From assembly GCF_001420605.1 (NCBI RefSeq), contig NZ_LJIZ01000021.1:143856-207855 (forward strand): DNA of 64,000 bases. Direction: 5' to 3'. Below, in pieces: positions 57,430-64,000 of the stretch. The notes beneath the pieces are model-generated. The model was not told the origin of the DNA and did no database searches. It saw only the letters and a list, made by a program, of their open reading frames with translations. A program made the translations under genes and the position numbers. Each line of letters begins with the position of its first letter. Within the stretch, counting starts at the first letter, position 1. Source of the DNA: Bacillus sp. FJAT-25509 (GTDB lineage Bacteria > Bacillota > Bacilli > Bacillales > Bacillaceae_G).

Positions 57430-57453
57430 TTGTAATACATTTTAGTATTACAA
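57430..57453. repeat. 9-bp palindrome upstream of coxA
   Basis: TTGTAATAC, six bases, GTATTACAA: perfect inverted repeat about 30 bases before the coxA start, in the likely promoter or leader. Possible operator or mRNA hairpin; no matching regulator is known to me. Confidence 0.6.
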
Positions 57454-57482
57454 TTGGCTGTAATTAAAGGGAGGGTTTTATA

Positions 57483-58253
57483 TTGAATAAAAAAGGTCTT
57501 ATCGTTGCTACAGGTGTGCTAACAGCTTTAACATTATCTGCTTGTGGAACAAACAATAATGCCATGAATGACCATAAAAGAAATGTTGGTTATGAAAAAG
57601 TAAACTTCAATAAACCGACAAACCCTTATGCTGTTAATTATCGTTATGAAAACGTAAACTATCCTAATAACCAAGATTATTTCACAAAGAAAAATAATCA
57701 CTACGGAAATGATCGTATAAATGAAGGTTTAAGTAGTGAATATTCTAATGATGGCGTAATCCATGACGGAACATATGGAAGAAATGTCAATTATACAAAT
57801 AGAAACTACACGATGGATCAAGTTCGTTATAATAACGATTTAAACACAGCTCCTCTTGTACCATATACAAATATTAGTACAAACACTAATATGAATGCTG
57901 GTGAACGAAAGTTTGCGGACCAAATATCTAAACGAGTAGAAGAAATGTCAAATGTATCCAAAGCAAGCACGGTTGCTGTTGGTGATCAGGTTCTTATTGC
58001 AGTAGATCTGGTAAATAAAAATGTTGATGAAAGCGCATTTCGATCAAAAATCAAAGACGCTTTATCACCATACACGAGTGGTAAAAAAGTATATGTAACA
58101 TTTGATGGAACAATTAGAAATAATTTAAATAACATGACAAATAATGTTCCAAATGCCACTAAAAATGTATTATACGATACAAAAGAAAATGTTAAACATA
58201 TGTATCGTAATGTAAAAAATGATGTTAAGGATGCAACTAATCCAAACCGATAA
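57483..58253 (+). CDS. coxA: CoxA-like YhcN/YlaJ-family spore lipoprotein
   Basis: A lipoprotein of 256 residues with the lipobox LSAC at Cys21, then an Asn/Tyr-rich low-complexity region (25-135). The YhcN/YlaJ domain spans about 140-215 (AGERKFADQISKRVEEMSNVSKASTVAVGDQVLIAVDL, seen in parts, and KVYVTFDG). A short charged tail follows (DTKENVKHMYRNVKND). In B. subtilis the gene after safA is coxA, a cortex-associated member of this family; the same position supports the name. It is longer than B. subtilis CoxA (198). The TTG start has AAAGGGAGGG. Confidence 0.8.
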   Translation: MNKKGLIVATGVLTALTLSACGTNNNAMNDHKRNVGYEKVNFNKPTNPYAVNYRYENVNYPNNQDYFTKKNNHYGNDRINEGLSSEYSNDGVIHDGTYGRNVNYTNRNYTMDQVRYNNDLNTAPLVPYTNISTNTNMNAGERKFADQISKRVEEMSNVSKASTVAVGDQVLIAVDLVNKNVDESAFRSKIKDALSPYTSGKKVYVTFDGTIRNNLNNMTNNVPNATKNVLYDTKENVKHMYRNVKNDVKDATNPNR

Positions 58254-58272
58254 TAATCAATTTTTTACACTG

Positions 58273-58304
58273 AAAAGGAAGAAGCTCTTGCTTCTTCCTT
58301 TTTT
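58273..58304 (+). terminator. terminator after coxA
   Basis: A 13-bp stem AAAAGGAAGAAGC/GCTTCTTCCTTTT with a 4-base loop and T-run. Confidence 0.93.
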
Positions 58305-58426
58305 AGAGCTTGTTTCTTTGTAATTTACATTTTTTTTAATTCGATGATTAAGATCCTTTTAGTTCTTAGAATAGTTTAACAATTCGTTTGATGAGGGTTA
58401 AACAATATGGTAAAGTGATTTTTATA

Positions 58427-58451
58427 TTGACCAAAAGTTCGAAGTGGTCAA
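58427..58451. promoter_or_regulatory. inverted-repeat operator of the tetR gene
   Basis: TTGACCA, 11 bases, TGGTCAA: perfect 7-bp inverted repeat about 30 bases before the TTG start of the TetR gene. Position and symmetry suit an autoregulatory TetR operator. Confidence 0.6.
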
Positions 58452-58482
58452 TTGGTTAATAAGAGAATTTGAGGTGAGTTTT

Positions 58483-59079
58483 TTGAAAAAGCAAATTATT
58501 TTACAAGCTGCCACAAAGTCATTTACCATTTTTGGCTATAAAGCAACTACAATGAGTCAAATCGCAAAACAGGCAAATGTTGGAAAAGGAACGATCTATA
58601 CTTTCTTCAAAAATAAAGAAGAATTATTTGATGAAATCATCAATAATTTGATTACTGAAATGAAATTTTTAGCAGAACAATCGATTCATGATGAAGATTC
58701 ATTCATTGAAAAAGCTCATAAAGGAATTGAAGTATTTATTGTTTTTCATAATGAACATGAATTAACAATAAAGTTGCTTCAGGAACAACAAGAAATTGGA
58801 ACGACTATAGTACATGACGCTTTAAAGCGATTGAATCAATCAATCATTCTATACATACAGAAAAAAATTGAAGAAGCAATAGTAAAGAAAGAAATTGTAG
58901 AATGTGATCCCGAAATAACTGCTTTGGTAATGTTTCGACTTTATACAACACTTAAAATCGATTGGGAGAAAGAGCACGAGGCGCTAAGTCCTAAAAAAAT
59001 TACTGAGTTATTTAACTTTTATATCCTAAATGGTTTATCAAAAGGACAAGATCAGGGGATTAGGAGGAGAAAATTTTGA
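58483..59079 (+). CDS. TetR-family transcription regulator
   Basis: A 198-residue regulator. The N-terminal HTH is typical: ILQAATKSFTIFGYKATTMSQIAKQANVGKGTIYTFFKNKEELF (in parts), residues 5-47. The helical C-terminal domain binds an unknown ligand. I chose the TTG start after GAGGTGAG, which gives the usual short lead into the HTH; a possible start at 58444 lies within the operator palindrome and is unlikely. The stop overlaps the following acetyltransferase start, so that enzyme is the probable co-regulated partner. Confidence 0.9.
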   Translation: MKKQIILQAATKSFTIFGYKATTMSQIAKQANVGKGTIYTFFKNKEELFDEIINNLITEMKFLAEQSIHDEDSFIEKAHKGIEVFIVFHNEHELTIKLLQEQQEIGTTIVHDALKRLNQSIILYIQKKIEEAIVKKEIVECDPEITALVMFRLYTTLKIDWEKEHEALSPKKITELFNFYILNGLSKGQDQGIRRRKF

Positions 59080-59534
59080 TTTTTAAATTAGACAATAAAG
59101 ATAAAAAAATGGCAAATTTAATTTTAAATGTACAGTTACCCGCATATAAGGTAGAAGCAAAGTTAATCAATTTTGAAGGAATACCACAATTAAAGGACAA
59201 TGTCGAAAGCATTAGAGATTCCAAAGAAATTTTTATCGGTTATGTGATTGAGAATGAATTAAAAGGATTTTTGGCCTATACAGAAGACGATAACGAATTT
59301 CAAATATGTAGATTGGTAGTACATCCTAGTTGCTTTAAGCGGGGCATTGCAAGAAAATTAGTTAATTATTTTTTAAATGAAGTTGCCAAGAAGAAAAAAG
59401 TAATTGTTTCAACAGGATCAGATAACCTACCAGCCATTAACTTATATAAAACTTCTGGTTTTAAATTTCATAAGAAAATTGAAGTGGCACCTAATTTTTT
59501 TATATCTCTATTTGAAAATACATATGGTAATTAA
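59076..59534 (+). CDS. GNAT-family N-acetyltransferase
   Basis: A 152-residue acetyltransferase of unknown substrate. The acetyl-CoA motif A is ICRLVVHPSCFKRGIARKLVNYF, in which the loop is RGIARK in place of the common RGxGxG/A. Motif B follows (VSTGSDNLPAINLYKTSGFKF). The TTG start overlaps the TetR stop as TTGA, with AGGAGG inside the tetR end. Co-transcription with a TetR gene suggests a role in resistance or metabolite modification; that is inference. Confidence 0.85.
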   Translation: MIFKLDNKDKKMANLILNVQLPAYKVEAKLINFEGIPQLKDNVESIRDSKEIFIGYVIENELKGFLAYTEDDNEFQICRLVVHPSCFKRGIARKLVNYFLNEVAKKKKVIVSTGSDNLPAINLYKTSGFKFHKKIEVAPNFFISLFENTYGN

Positions 59535-59542
59535 CCCCCTTT

Positions 59543-59569
59543 CCTAAAGACAACTCTTTAGGTTTTTTT
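59543..59569 (+). terminator. terminator of the tetR-GNAT operon
   Basis: Stem CCTAAAG/CTTTAGG with a 6-base loop, followed by seven T. Confidence 0.9.
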
Positions 59570-59684
59570 GTTTAGAAGATTAATGGCCATTTACATATAA
59601 AAATTATAAATATGTTGGATAAAGATAAAAGGAATGGTCAAACTAAAAAAGCTTGTATGAATTTGTCTAAAGGAGTGGATGTTT

Positions 59685-60194
59685 GTGAAAAAGTTCATTT
59701 TAATATTTGTTTGTTTACTAGCTTTATTAATACCGGCACAAACTGAAACATTGGCAGCTCATAATGAACTTCAACATAGTTCTAACAAAAAGGGAATTAC
59801 AATCATTTTACATAAAGTATATATAAACGGTGAAGTGATTGAGGAAATTTACATTAATCAACACAAAACGTTGGGTCAAGTAAAAAAAGAATTTAAGGGT
59901 TGGAAAGTCATAGAAGAAAATGATGACCAAATCGTACTAATGAAAAAAATTAATGATCTTTCACCTACTTTAAAGGCGAAAGGTTACTTCGGAATAAATT
60001 CAAATGGGGTTTTGAATTTATATATTGGAGTGCCAAGCGGTAATAATATTATCGAATCTTTTTTTCAAATAGATACGAATAAATTAGAAGTAAATAAACA
60101 AAAGCAACTTGAACAAGGGATTAAAATTTCGACGAAAGATCATTACGATTATCTATTACATTACTTAAAAGAGTATGAAAGAATCGTAAATTAA
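59685..60194 (+). CDS. bofC: BofC, forespore inter-compartment signalling factor
   Basis: Secreted from the forespore into the intermembrane space, where it moderates SpoIVB signalling to the SpoIVFB complex and so sigma-K activation. A signal peptide (about residues 1-25, KKFILIFVCLLALLIP) precedes the mature protein. Its N-terminal domain has VYINGEVIEEIYINQHKTL. The C-terminal BofC domain has INDLSPTLKAKGYFGINSNG and SFFQIDTNKLEVNKQKQLEQG, close to the family. GTG lies nine bases after AGGAG and is preferred; the ATG two codons earlier (59679) is only three bases from it. It lies upstream of ruvA, as in B. subtilis. Confidence 0.93.
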   Translation: MKKFILIFVCLLALLIPAQTETLAAHNELQHSSNKKGITIILHKVYINGEVIEEIYINQHKTLGQVKKEFKGWKVIEENDDQIVLMKKINDLSPTLKAKGYFGINSNGVLNLYIGVPSGNNIIESFFQIDTNKLEVNKQKQLEQGIKISTKDHYDYLLHYLKEYERIVN

Positions 60195-60251
60195 ATTTCG
60201 GAATTTGACTGTGATCAATCGGACGTCTATCTAAAATGTCATATAAAAAAG

Positions 60252-60288
60252 AATCCACAAAGTAATTTATTTTCCTTGTGGATTTTTT
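60252..60288. terminator. bidirectional terminator between bofC and the acetyltransferase gene
   Basis: Stem AATCCACAA/TTGTGGATT with flanking A- and T-runs, serving the two convergent genes. Confidence 0.85.
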
Positions 60289-60301
60289 GTATTTGGATGG
60301 T

Positions 60302-60883
60302 TCAAGTCATTTTTCTATCTTGAACTTCCAATTCCTCTATTCTTTCCCAATCACTTCGTAAAATTGAATAAACATAAGTATCATGCACAGTACTACCTTG
60401 TACTAAATACTGACGTAGTAGACCCTCATTGGTAAATCCTATTTTTTCAAGGAGTTTTTGGGAAGGTAGATTTTCCGGATAAACGATTGCTCCTATTCGA
60501 TTTAGTTGAAGAATATTAAATCCATAAGATAATAATGCTTTTAAAGCTTCTGTCGCAAAACCTTTTCTCCAATAGTCAGGGTGTACCTCATAGCCAACTT
60601 CGGCCCTTTTGTTTCGTTCTTGGTAAGCAGTAAATCCACATGTTCCGATTAGTTTGTTTGTTTCATTATCAATCATTCCCCAACGGATGCCATTGCGCGC
60701 TTCATACATTTCTCTAAAATAATGAATTACGTCCAATACTTCACTACTATTTTTTAGTGCATCTAGTCCATAATATTTGGTGACATCTTCTCTTGATAAA
60801 ATATTGAACATTCGATTAAGATCAGTGACTTTAATTTCTCTTAAATAAAGTCGCTCTGTAGTTAGAATTGGAAACATGTTCAA
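60302..60883 (-). CDS. RimJ/RimL-type GNAT acetyltransferase
   Basis: A 193-residue acetyltransferase of the family that modifies protein N-termini or small amines. The typical start of the domain (PILTTERLYLREIKVTDL), the acetyl-CoA motif EVGYEVHPDYWRKGFATEAL, and the late NLPSQKLLEKIGFTNEGLLR are present. I chose the TTG with AAGGAGG nine bases upstream; an ATG at 60952 would add 23 basic residues and has no comparable ribosome site. The substrate is unknown. It is convergent with bofC and divergent from ruvA. Confidence 0.87.
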   Translation of the reverse strand: MNMFPILTTERLYLREIKVTDLNRMFNILSREDVTKYYGLDALKNSSEVLDVIHYFREMYEARNGIRWGMIDNETNKLIGTCGFTAYQERNKRAEVGYEVHPDYWRKGFATEALKALLSYGFNILQLNRIGAIVYPENLPSQKLLEKIGFTNEGLLRQYLVQGSTVHDTYVYSILRSDWERIEELEVQDRKMT

Positions 60884-61071
60884 ATCGAATGGCCTCCTTA
60901 TGGATTTTCTTAAGTACCGATTTTTTAAAATTTCGCTAAATTTATTAGTCATTTTTATGTAAACTTTTTCGTTAAATCATATGTATAAAATTTTTATTTT
61001 CGACAGCCGACTATTTTTTTCCTTCTTCTTTCTATGGTACAATGGAATACATGTAAAAAGGGGAGAAAACC

Positions 61072-61689
61072 ATGTACGAATACATAATTGGAAAGATAGA
61101 ATGGGTTGGACCAGAATATATAGTAATTGATCATAATGGAATGGGTTATCAATTATTTACACCTAATCCATATGTTTTTAGACCTTCAAATGAAATCTTA
61201 AAAGTTTATACACATCATTATGTAAGAGAAGATGTTATGATGTTATATGGTTTTAAAACACTAGATGAACGTACTTTATTCCAAAAATTGTTAAGTGTGT
61301 CAGGAATCGGTCCTAAAGGTGCTTTGGCAATTGTTGCGACTGGAGAACCAAATCAGATAGTTCATGCGATCGAAGAAGAGGACGAGGTATTTTTAACAAA
61401 ATTTCCTGGTGTTGGTAAAAAGACAGCAAGACAAATGATCCTTGATTTAAAAGGAAAACTTGAAAAAGTCTTTGGAGCAGTTCAAGTCGATTTATTTACT
61501 GACCTAGATGCTATTGAAGAGAAAGAAAGTGCAGCATCTTCATTAGATGATGCAATTGAAGCATTAAAAGCATTAGGCTATGCAGAAAAAGAAGTTAAAA
61601 AGATCGTACCGTTATTAAAGAATGAGAAGCTTTCAACGGATGAATATATTAAAAAAGCACTTCAATTACTATTGCAAGCTAAGAGGTGA
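61072..61689 (+). CDS. ruvA: Holliday junction branch migration protein RuvA
   Basis: Tetrameric protein that binds four-way DNA junctions and loads RuvB. The OB-fold domain is at residues 1-65, a double helix-hairpin-helix follows ([38 protein letters not shown]), and domain III contacts RuvB (about 150-205, [19 protein letters not shown]). The length of 205 residues is standard. A TACAAT element about 30 bases before the start may be a -10. I saw no clear LexA box upstream. It overlaps the ruvB region. Confidence 0.98.
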   Translation: MYEYIIGKIEWVGPEYIVIDHNGMGYQLFTPNPYVFRPSNEILKVYTHHYVREDVMMLYGFKTLDERTLFQKLLSVSGIGPKGALAIVATGEPNQIVHAIEEEDEVFLTKFPGVGKKTARQMILDLKGKLEKVFGAVQVDLFTDLDAIEEKESAASSLDDAIEALKALGYAEKEVKKIVPLLKNEKLSTDEYIKKALQLLLQAKR

Positions 61690-61694
61690 TGAAA

Positions 61695-62696
61695 ATGGAT
61701 GACCGAATTTTATCTGGTGAAAGTAGTGGCGAGGAATTTGATCAAGAGCTTTCACTAAGGCCTCAATCATTAAGGGAATATATAGGGCAAGATAAAGTCA
61801 AAAAGAATTTGCAAGTTTTTATTGAAGCTGCAAAGATGCGAAATGAGTCTTTAGATCATGTTCTATTATACGGTCCTCCTGGATTAGGTAAAACCACTTT
61901 AGCAGCGATTATTGCGAATGAACTAGGTGTTGGATTCAAAACGACTTCAGGACCAGCGATTGAGCGTCCTGGAGATTTAGCAGCTATTTTGACTTCACTT
62001 CAACCTGGTGATGTATTGTTTATCGATGAAATTCACCGATTGCCTCGAACAGTAGAAGAAGTACTTTATCCAGCAATGGAAGACTTTTTCTTTGACATCG
62101 TAATTGGAAAGGATGCAACTGCTAGGTCGGTAAGAATTGATTTGCCTCCATTTACATTAATAGGAGCAACAACAAGAGCAGGTCTCCTTTCCTCACCACT
62201 TAGAGATCGTTTTGGAGTATTAAATCGATTAGAATTCTATACTGTTGAACAACTTGCATTGATCGTGAAAAGAACAGCAGAGTTATTCGGAATGGAAATT
62301 GAAAATGACGCTGCTTCAGAAGTAGCTAGAAGATCTCGAGGTACCCCTCGAATTGCAAACCGTTTATTAAGAAGGGTAAGAGATTTTGCTCAAGTTCAAG
62401 GAAGTGGAATCATTACCTTTGAAATAGCTAAAGACTCTTTAATTCAAATGCAGGTAGATGAAGCAGGTCTAGACCATATCGATCATAAATTGTTACTAGC
62501 TATTATTGAGCGATTTAGAGGTGGTCCTGTTGGGGTTGATACGATTGCTGCTTCAATCGGGGAAGAGTCACAAACGATTGAAGATGTATATGAGCCATAT
62601 TTACTTCAAATTGGCTTTCTTCAGCGGACTCCTAGGGGACGAATTGTTACTGATTTAACATACAAACATTTCGGGTTGCAGGTGCCGGAGCAATGA
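61695..62696 (+). CDS. ruvB: Holliday junction branch migration ATPase RuvB
   Basis: AAA+ motor that drives branch migration. Walker [10 protein letters not shown] is at residues 60-68 and Walker B FIDEIHRL; the beta-hairpin region, sensor GATTRAGLL and the C-terminal winged helix ([28 protein letters not shown], seen in parts; FLQRTPRGR) are present. With the start used here it has 333 residues. GTG at 61686 and ATG at 61689 are alternatives; the chosen ATG lies six bases after AGAGGTG and yields the family N-terminus MDDR. The stop overlaps the next start as ATGA. Confidence 0.98.
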   Translation: MDDRILSGESSGEEFDQELSLRPQSLREYIGQDKVKKNLQVFIEAAKMRNESLDHVLLYGPPGLGKTTLAAIIANELGVGFKTTSGPAIERPGDLAAILTSLQPGDVLFIDEIHRLPRTVEEVLYPAMEDFFFDIVIGKDATARSVRIDLPPFTLIGATTRAGLLSSPLRDRFGVLNRLEFYTVEQLALIVKRTAELFGMEIENDAASEVARRSRGTPRIANRLLRRVRDFAQVQGSGIITFEIAKDSLIQMQVDEAGLDHIDHKLLLAIIERFRGGPVGVDTIAASIGEESQTIEDVYEPYLLQIGFLQRTPRGRIVTDLTYKHFGLQVPEQ

Positions 62697-62890
62697 TTGA
62701 TTTGTCAAAAATTTTAATTACGTTAGGAATTATCTTACTAGTTGTTGGATTGTTTATTCGATTTGTTGGGAAACTTCCAGGCGATATTTTTATAAAAAAA
62801 GGAAATGTATCGTTTTACTTTCCGATTGTAACTTGTATTATCATAAGTATTTTATTATCACTTATATTTTCATTATTTGGGAGAAAATAA
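62693..62890 (+). CDS. DUF2905 small membrane protein
   Basis: A 65-residue protein with two hydrophobic helices ([18 protein letters not shown] and [18 protein letters not shown]) joined by the conserved loop [19 protein letters not shown], typical of DUF2905. It overlaps ruvB by four bases and precedes queA, a common place for the family in Firmicutes. The function is unknown. Confidence 0.9.
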   Translation: MIDLSKILITLGIILLVVGLFIRFVGKLPGDIFIKKGNVSFYFPIVTCIIISILLSLIFSLFGRK

Positions 62891-62977
62891 GTGAGTAGAA
62901 ATAAATAGAGTTTGGAAAAGGGAATTGTGGATAATCTCCCTTTCTCCTTACTCCTGAAATTTATGAGGTGTATAGAA

Positions 62978-64000
62978 ATGGATGTAAATTTATTTGATTT
63001 TGATTTACCTGAAGAGTTGATTGCTCAGACTCCTTTGTTGGACCGAGAAGCATCGAGACTAATGGTATTACATAAAGAGTCAGGAAATGTAGAGCATAAA
63101 CAGTTTCCTGATGTGTTAGATTATCTACAAGAGGGCGATTGTTTAGTTTTAAATGAAACAAAAGTAATGCCTGCTAGATTATTTGGTGTGAAAGAAGATA
63201 CAGGTGCTCAAATTGAAGTATTATTACTTCAACAAGAAGAGCAGGATGTATGGGAAACTTTAGTAAAGCCTGCTAAAAGAGTCAAAGAAGGCACAATCAT
63301 TTTATTTGGAGATGGCAGATTAAAGGCAGAATGTGTAGGTTCTAGTGATCAAGGTGGAAGAAAATTAAAATTCCAATACGATGGGATTTTTTATGAGATC
63401 TTAGACCAACTAGGTGAAATGCCACTACCTCCATATATTAAAGAAAAGTTAGAAGATAAAGATCGTTACCAGACAGTATTTGCAAAAGAAATTGGTTCAG
63501 CGGCAGCGCCTACTGCAGGTTTACATTTTACAAAAGAACTTTTAGCTAAAGTTCAAGAAAAAGGTGTAAAGTTAGCATTTATTACATTGCATGTAGGTTT
63601 AGGTACATTTAGACCAGTAAGTGTAGAATCGATCGAAGAACATGATATGCACTCAGAATACTACTATATGTCTGATGAAACGGCTAAACTGTTAAATGAA
63701 ACGAAAGCAAACGGTGGTAGAATCATTACTGTCGGAACAACTTCTACTCGTACAGTTGAAACGATTGCTACAGCTAATAATGGTAAGTTTGAAGGGTCTA
63801 GTGGTTGGACGTCTATCTTCATTTTCCCAGGATATAAATTTATGGGAATTGATGGGATGATTACGAACTTCCATTTACCAAAATCAACTCTAATTATGCT
63901 GATTAGCGCTTTAGCTGGAAGAGAACCAGTTTTATCTGCTTATAAAGAAGCAGTTGATCAAAGATATCGCTTTTTTAGCTTTGGCGATGCAATGTTAATA
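62978..64000 (+). CDS. queA: tRNA preQ1(34) S-adenosylmethionine ribosyltransferase-isomerase (partial at window edge)
   Basis: Transfers and isomerises the ribosyl part of S-adenosylmethionine to 7-aminomethyl-7-deazaguanine in the wobble position of tRNA, giving epoxyqueuosine. The N-terminus [17 protein letters not shown] and later [14 protein letters not shown] and RFFSFGDAM near the end are diagnostic. All 341 codons in the window are open, against an expected total of about 342, so only the stop and perhaps one or two residues are missing. The ribosome site is GAGGTG. In B. subtilis tgt follows. Confidence 0.97.
   Translation, partial: MDVNLFDFDLPEELIAQTPLLDREASRLMVLHKESGNVEHKQFPDVLDYLQEGDCLVLNETKVMPARLFGVKEDTGAQIEVLLLQQEEQDVWETLVKPAKRVKEGTIILFGDGRLKAECVGSSDQGGRKLKFQYDGIFYEILDQLGEMPLPPYIKEKLEDKDRYQTVFAKEIGSAAAPTAGLHFTKELLAKVQEKGVKLAFITLHVGLGTFRPVSVESIEEHDMHSEYYYMSDETAKLLNETKANGGRIITVGTTSTRTVETIATANNGKFEGSSGWTSIFIFPGYKFMGIDGMITNFHLPKSTLIMLISALAGREPVLSAYKEAVDQRYRFFSFGDAMLI

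Overview
The window is a stretch of core chromosome from an AT-rich, endospore-forming member of the Bacillaceae. The evidence is the run of sporulation genes (gerE, gerM, lonB, spoVID, ysxE, spo0M, spoIIB, spoIVFA/FB, spo0B, safA, coxA, bofC), the Bacillus subtilis-like gene order, Gram-positive ribosome binding sites with many TTG/GTG starts, a valS T-box and an L27 precursor with a cleavable N-terminus. I cannot name the genus from the sequence. The safA gene carries long tandem repeats, more like the B. cereus ExsA form than the compact B. subtilis form.

Layout. 1-1.6 kb: end of an ABC importer operon (permease tail, ATPase, TatD-like hydrolase). 1.8-5.4 kb: gerE (minus strand, from a sigma-K-type promoter), gerM, rph, rdgB and a YfcE-type phosphodiesterase. 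5.6-5.9 kb: a two-gene tRNA operon (Gly-UCC, Arg-UCU). 6.0-7.7 kb: a DUF4240 protein and a YsoA-like protein. 8.0-16.1 kb: the protein quality-control block tig, clpX, lonB, lonA, engB. 16.2-17.0 kb: a decayed membrane-protein fragment and a small membrane protein, both on the minus strand. 17.2-23.4 kb: the haem operon hemAXCDBL, from glutamyl-tRNA to uroporphyrinogen III. 24-28 kb: spoVID, ysxE and spo0M. 28.1-34.2 kb: T-box-controlled valS, folC and a membrane GGDEF protein. 34.4-43.4 kb: spoIIB, maf, radC, mreBCD, minCD, spoIVFA and spoIVFB. 43.5-44.1 kb: an isolated glycosyltransferase on the minus strand. 44.3-49.0 kb: RNase G, L21 leader, rplU-prp-rpmA, spo0B, obgE. 49.4-54.7 kb: the NAD block, with niaR and nifS divergent from nadBCA around a NiaR-type operator. 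54.9-58.3 kb: safA and coxA. 58.4-60.9 kb: a tetR-acetyltransferase pair, bofC and a second acetyltransferase. 61-64 kb: ruvA, ruvB, a DUF2905 protein and queA, which runs off the end.

The genes form several working sets: haem synthesis; cell shape and septum placement (MreBCD, MinCD); the mother-cell sigma-K checkpoint (SpoIVFA/FB, with BofC and GerE coded further away); spore-coat assembly (SpoVID and SafA, both LysM proteins); and NAD synthesis with its own cysteine desulfurase and repressor. Three putative sigma-E promoters (spoVID, spoIVFA, safA) share a TCATAA(A/G)-N14-CATA pattern, lonB has a sigma-F-type promoter and gerE a sigma-K-type one.

No mobile element, CRISPR array or defence island is visible. 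The most notable points are an enlarged SafA with a strong internal translation start, two intergenic arrays of a roughly 20-bp GCAAATAA repeat, YsxE with an eroded kinase loop, a structured region between rpmA and spo0B, and local gene replacements relative to B. subtilis.
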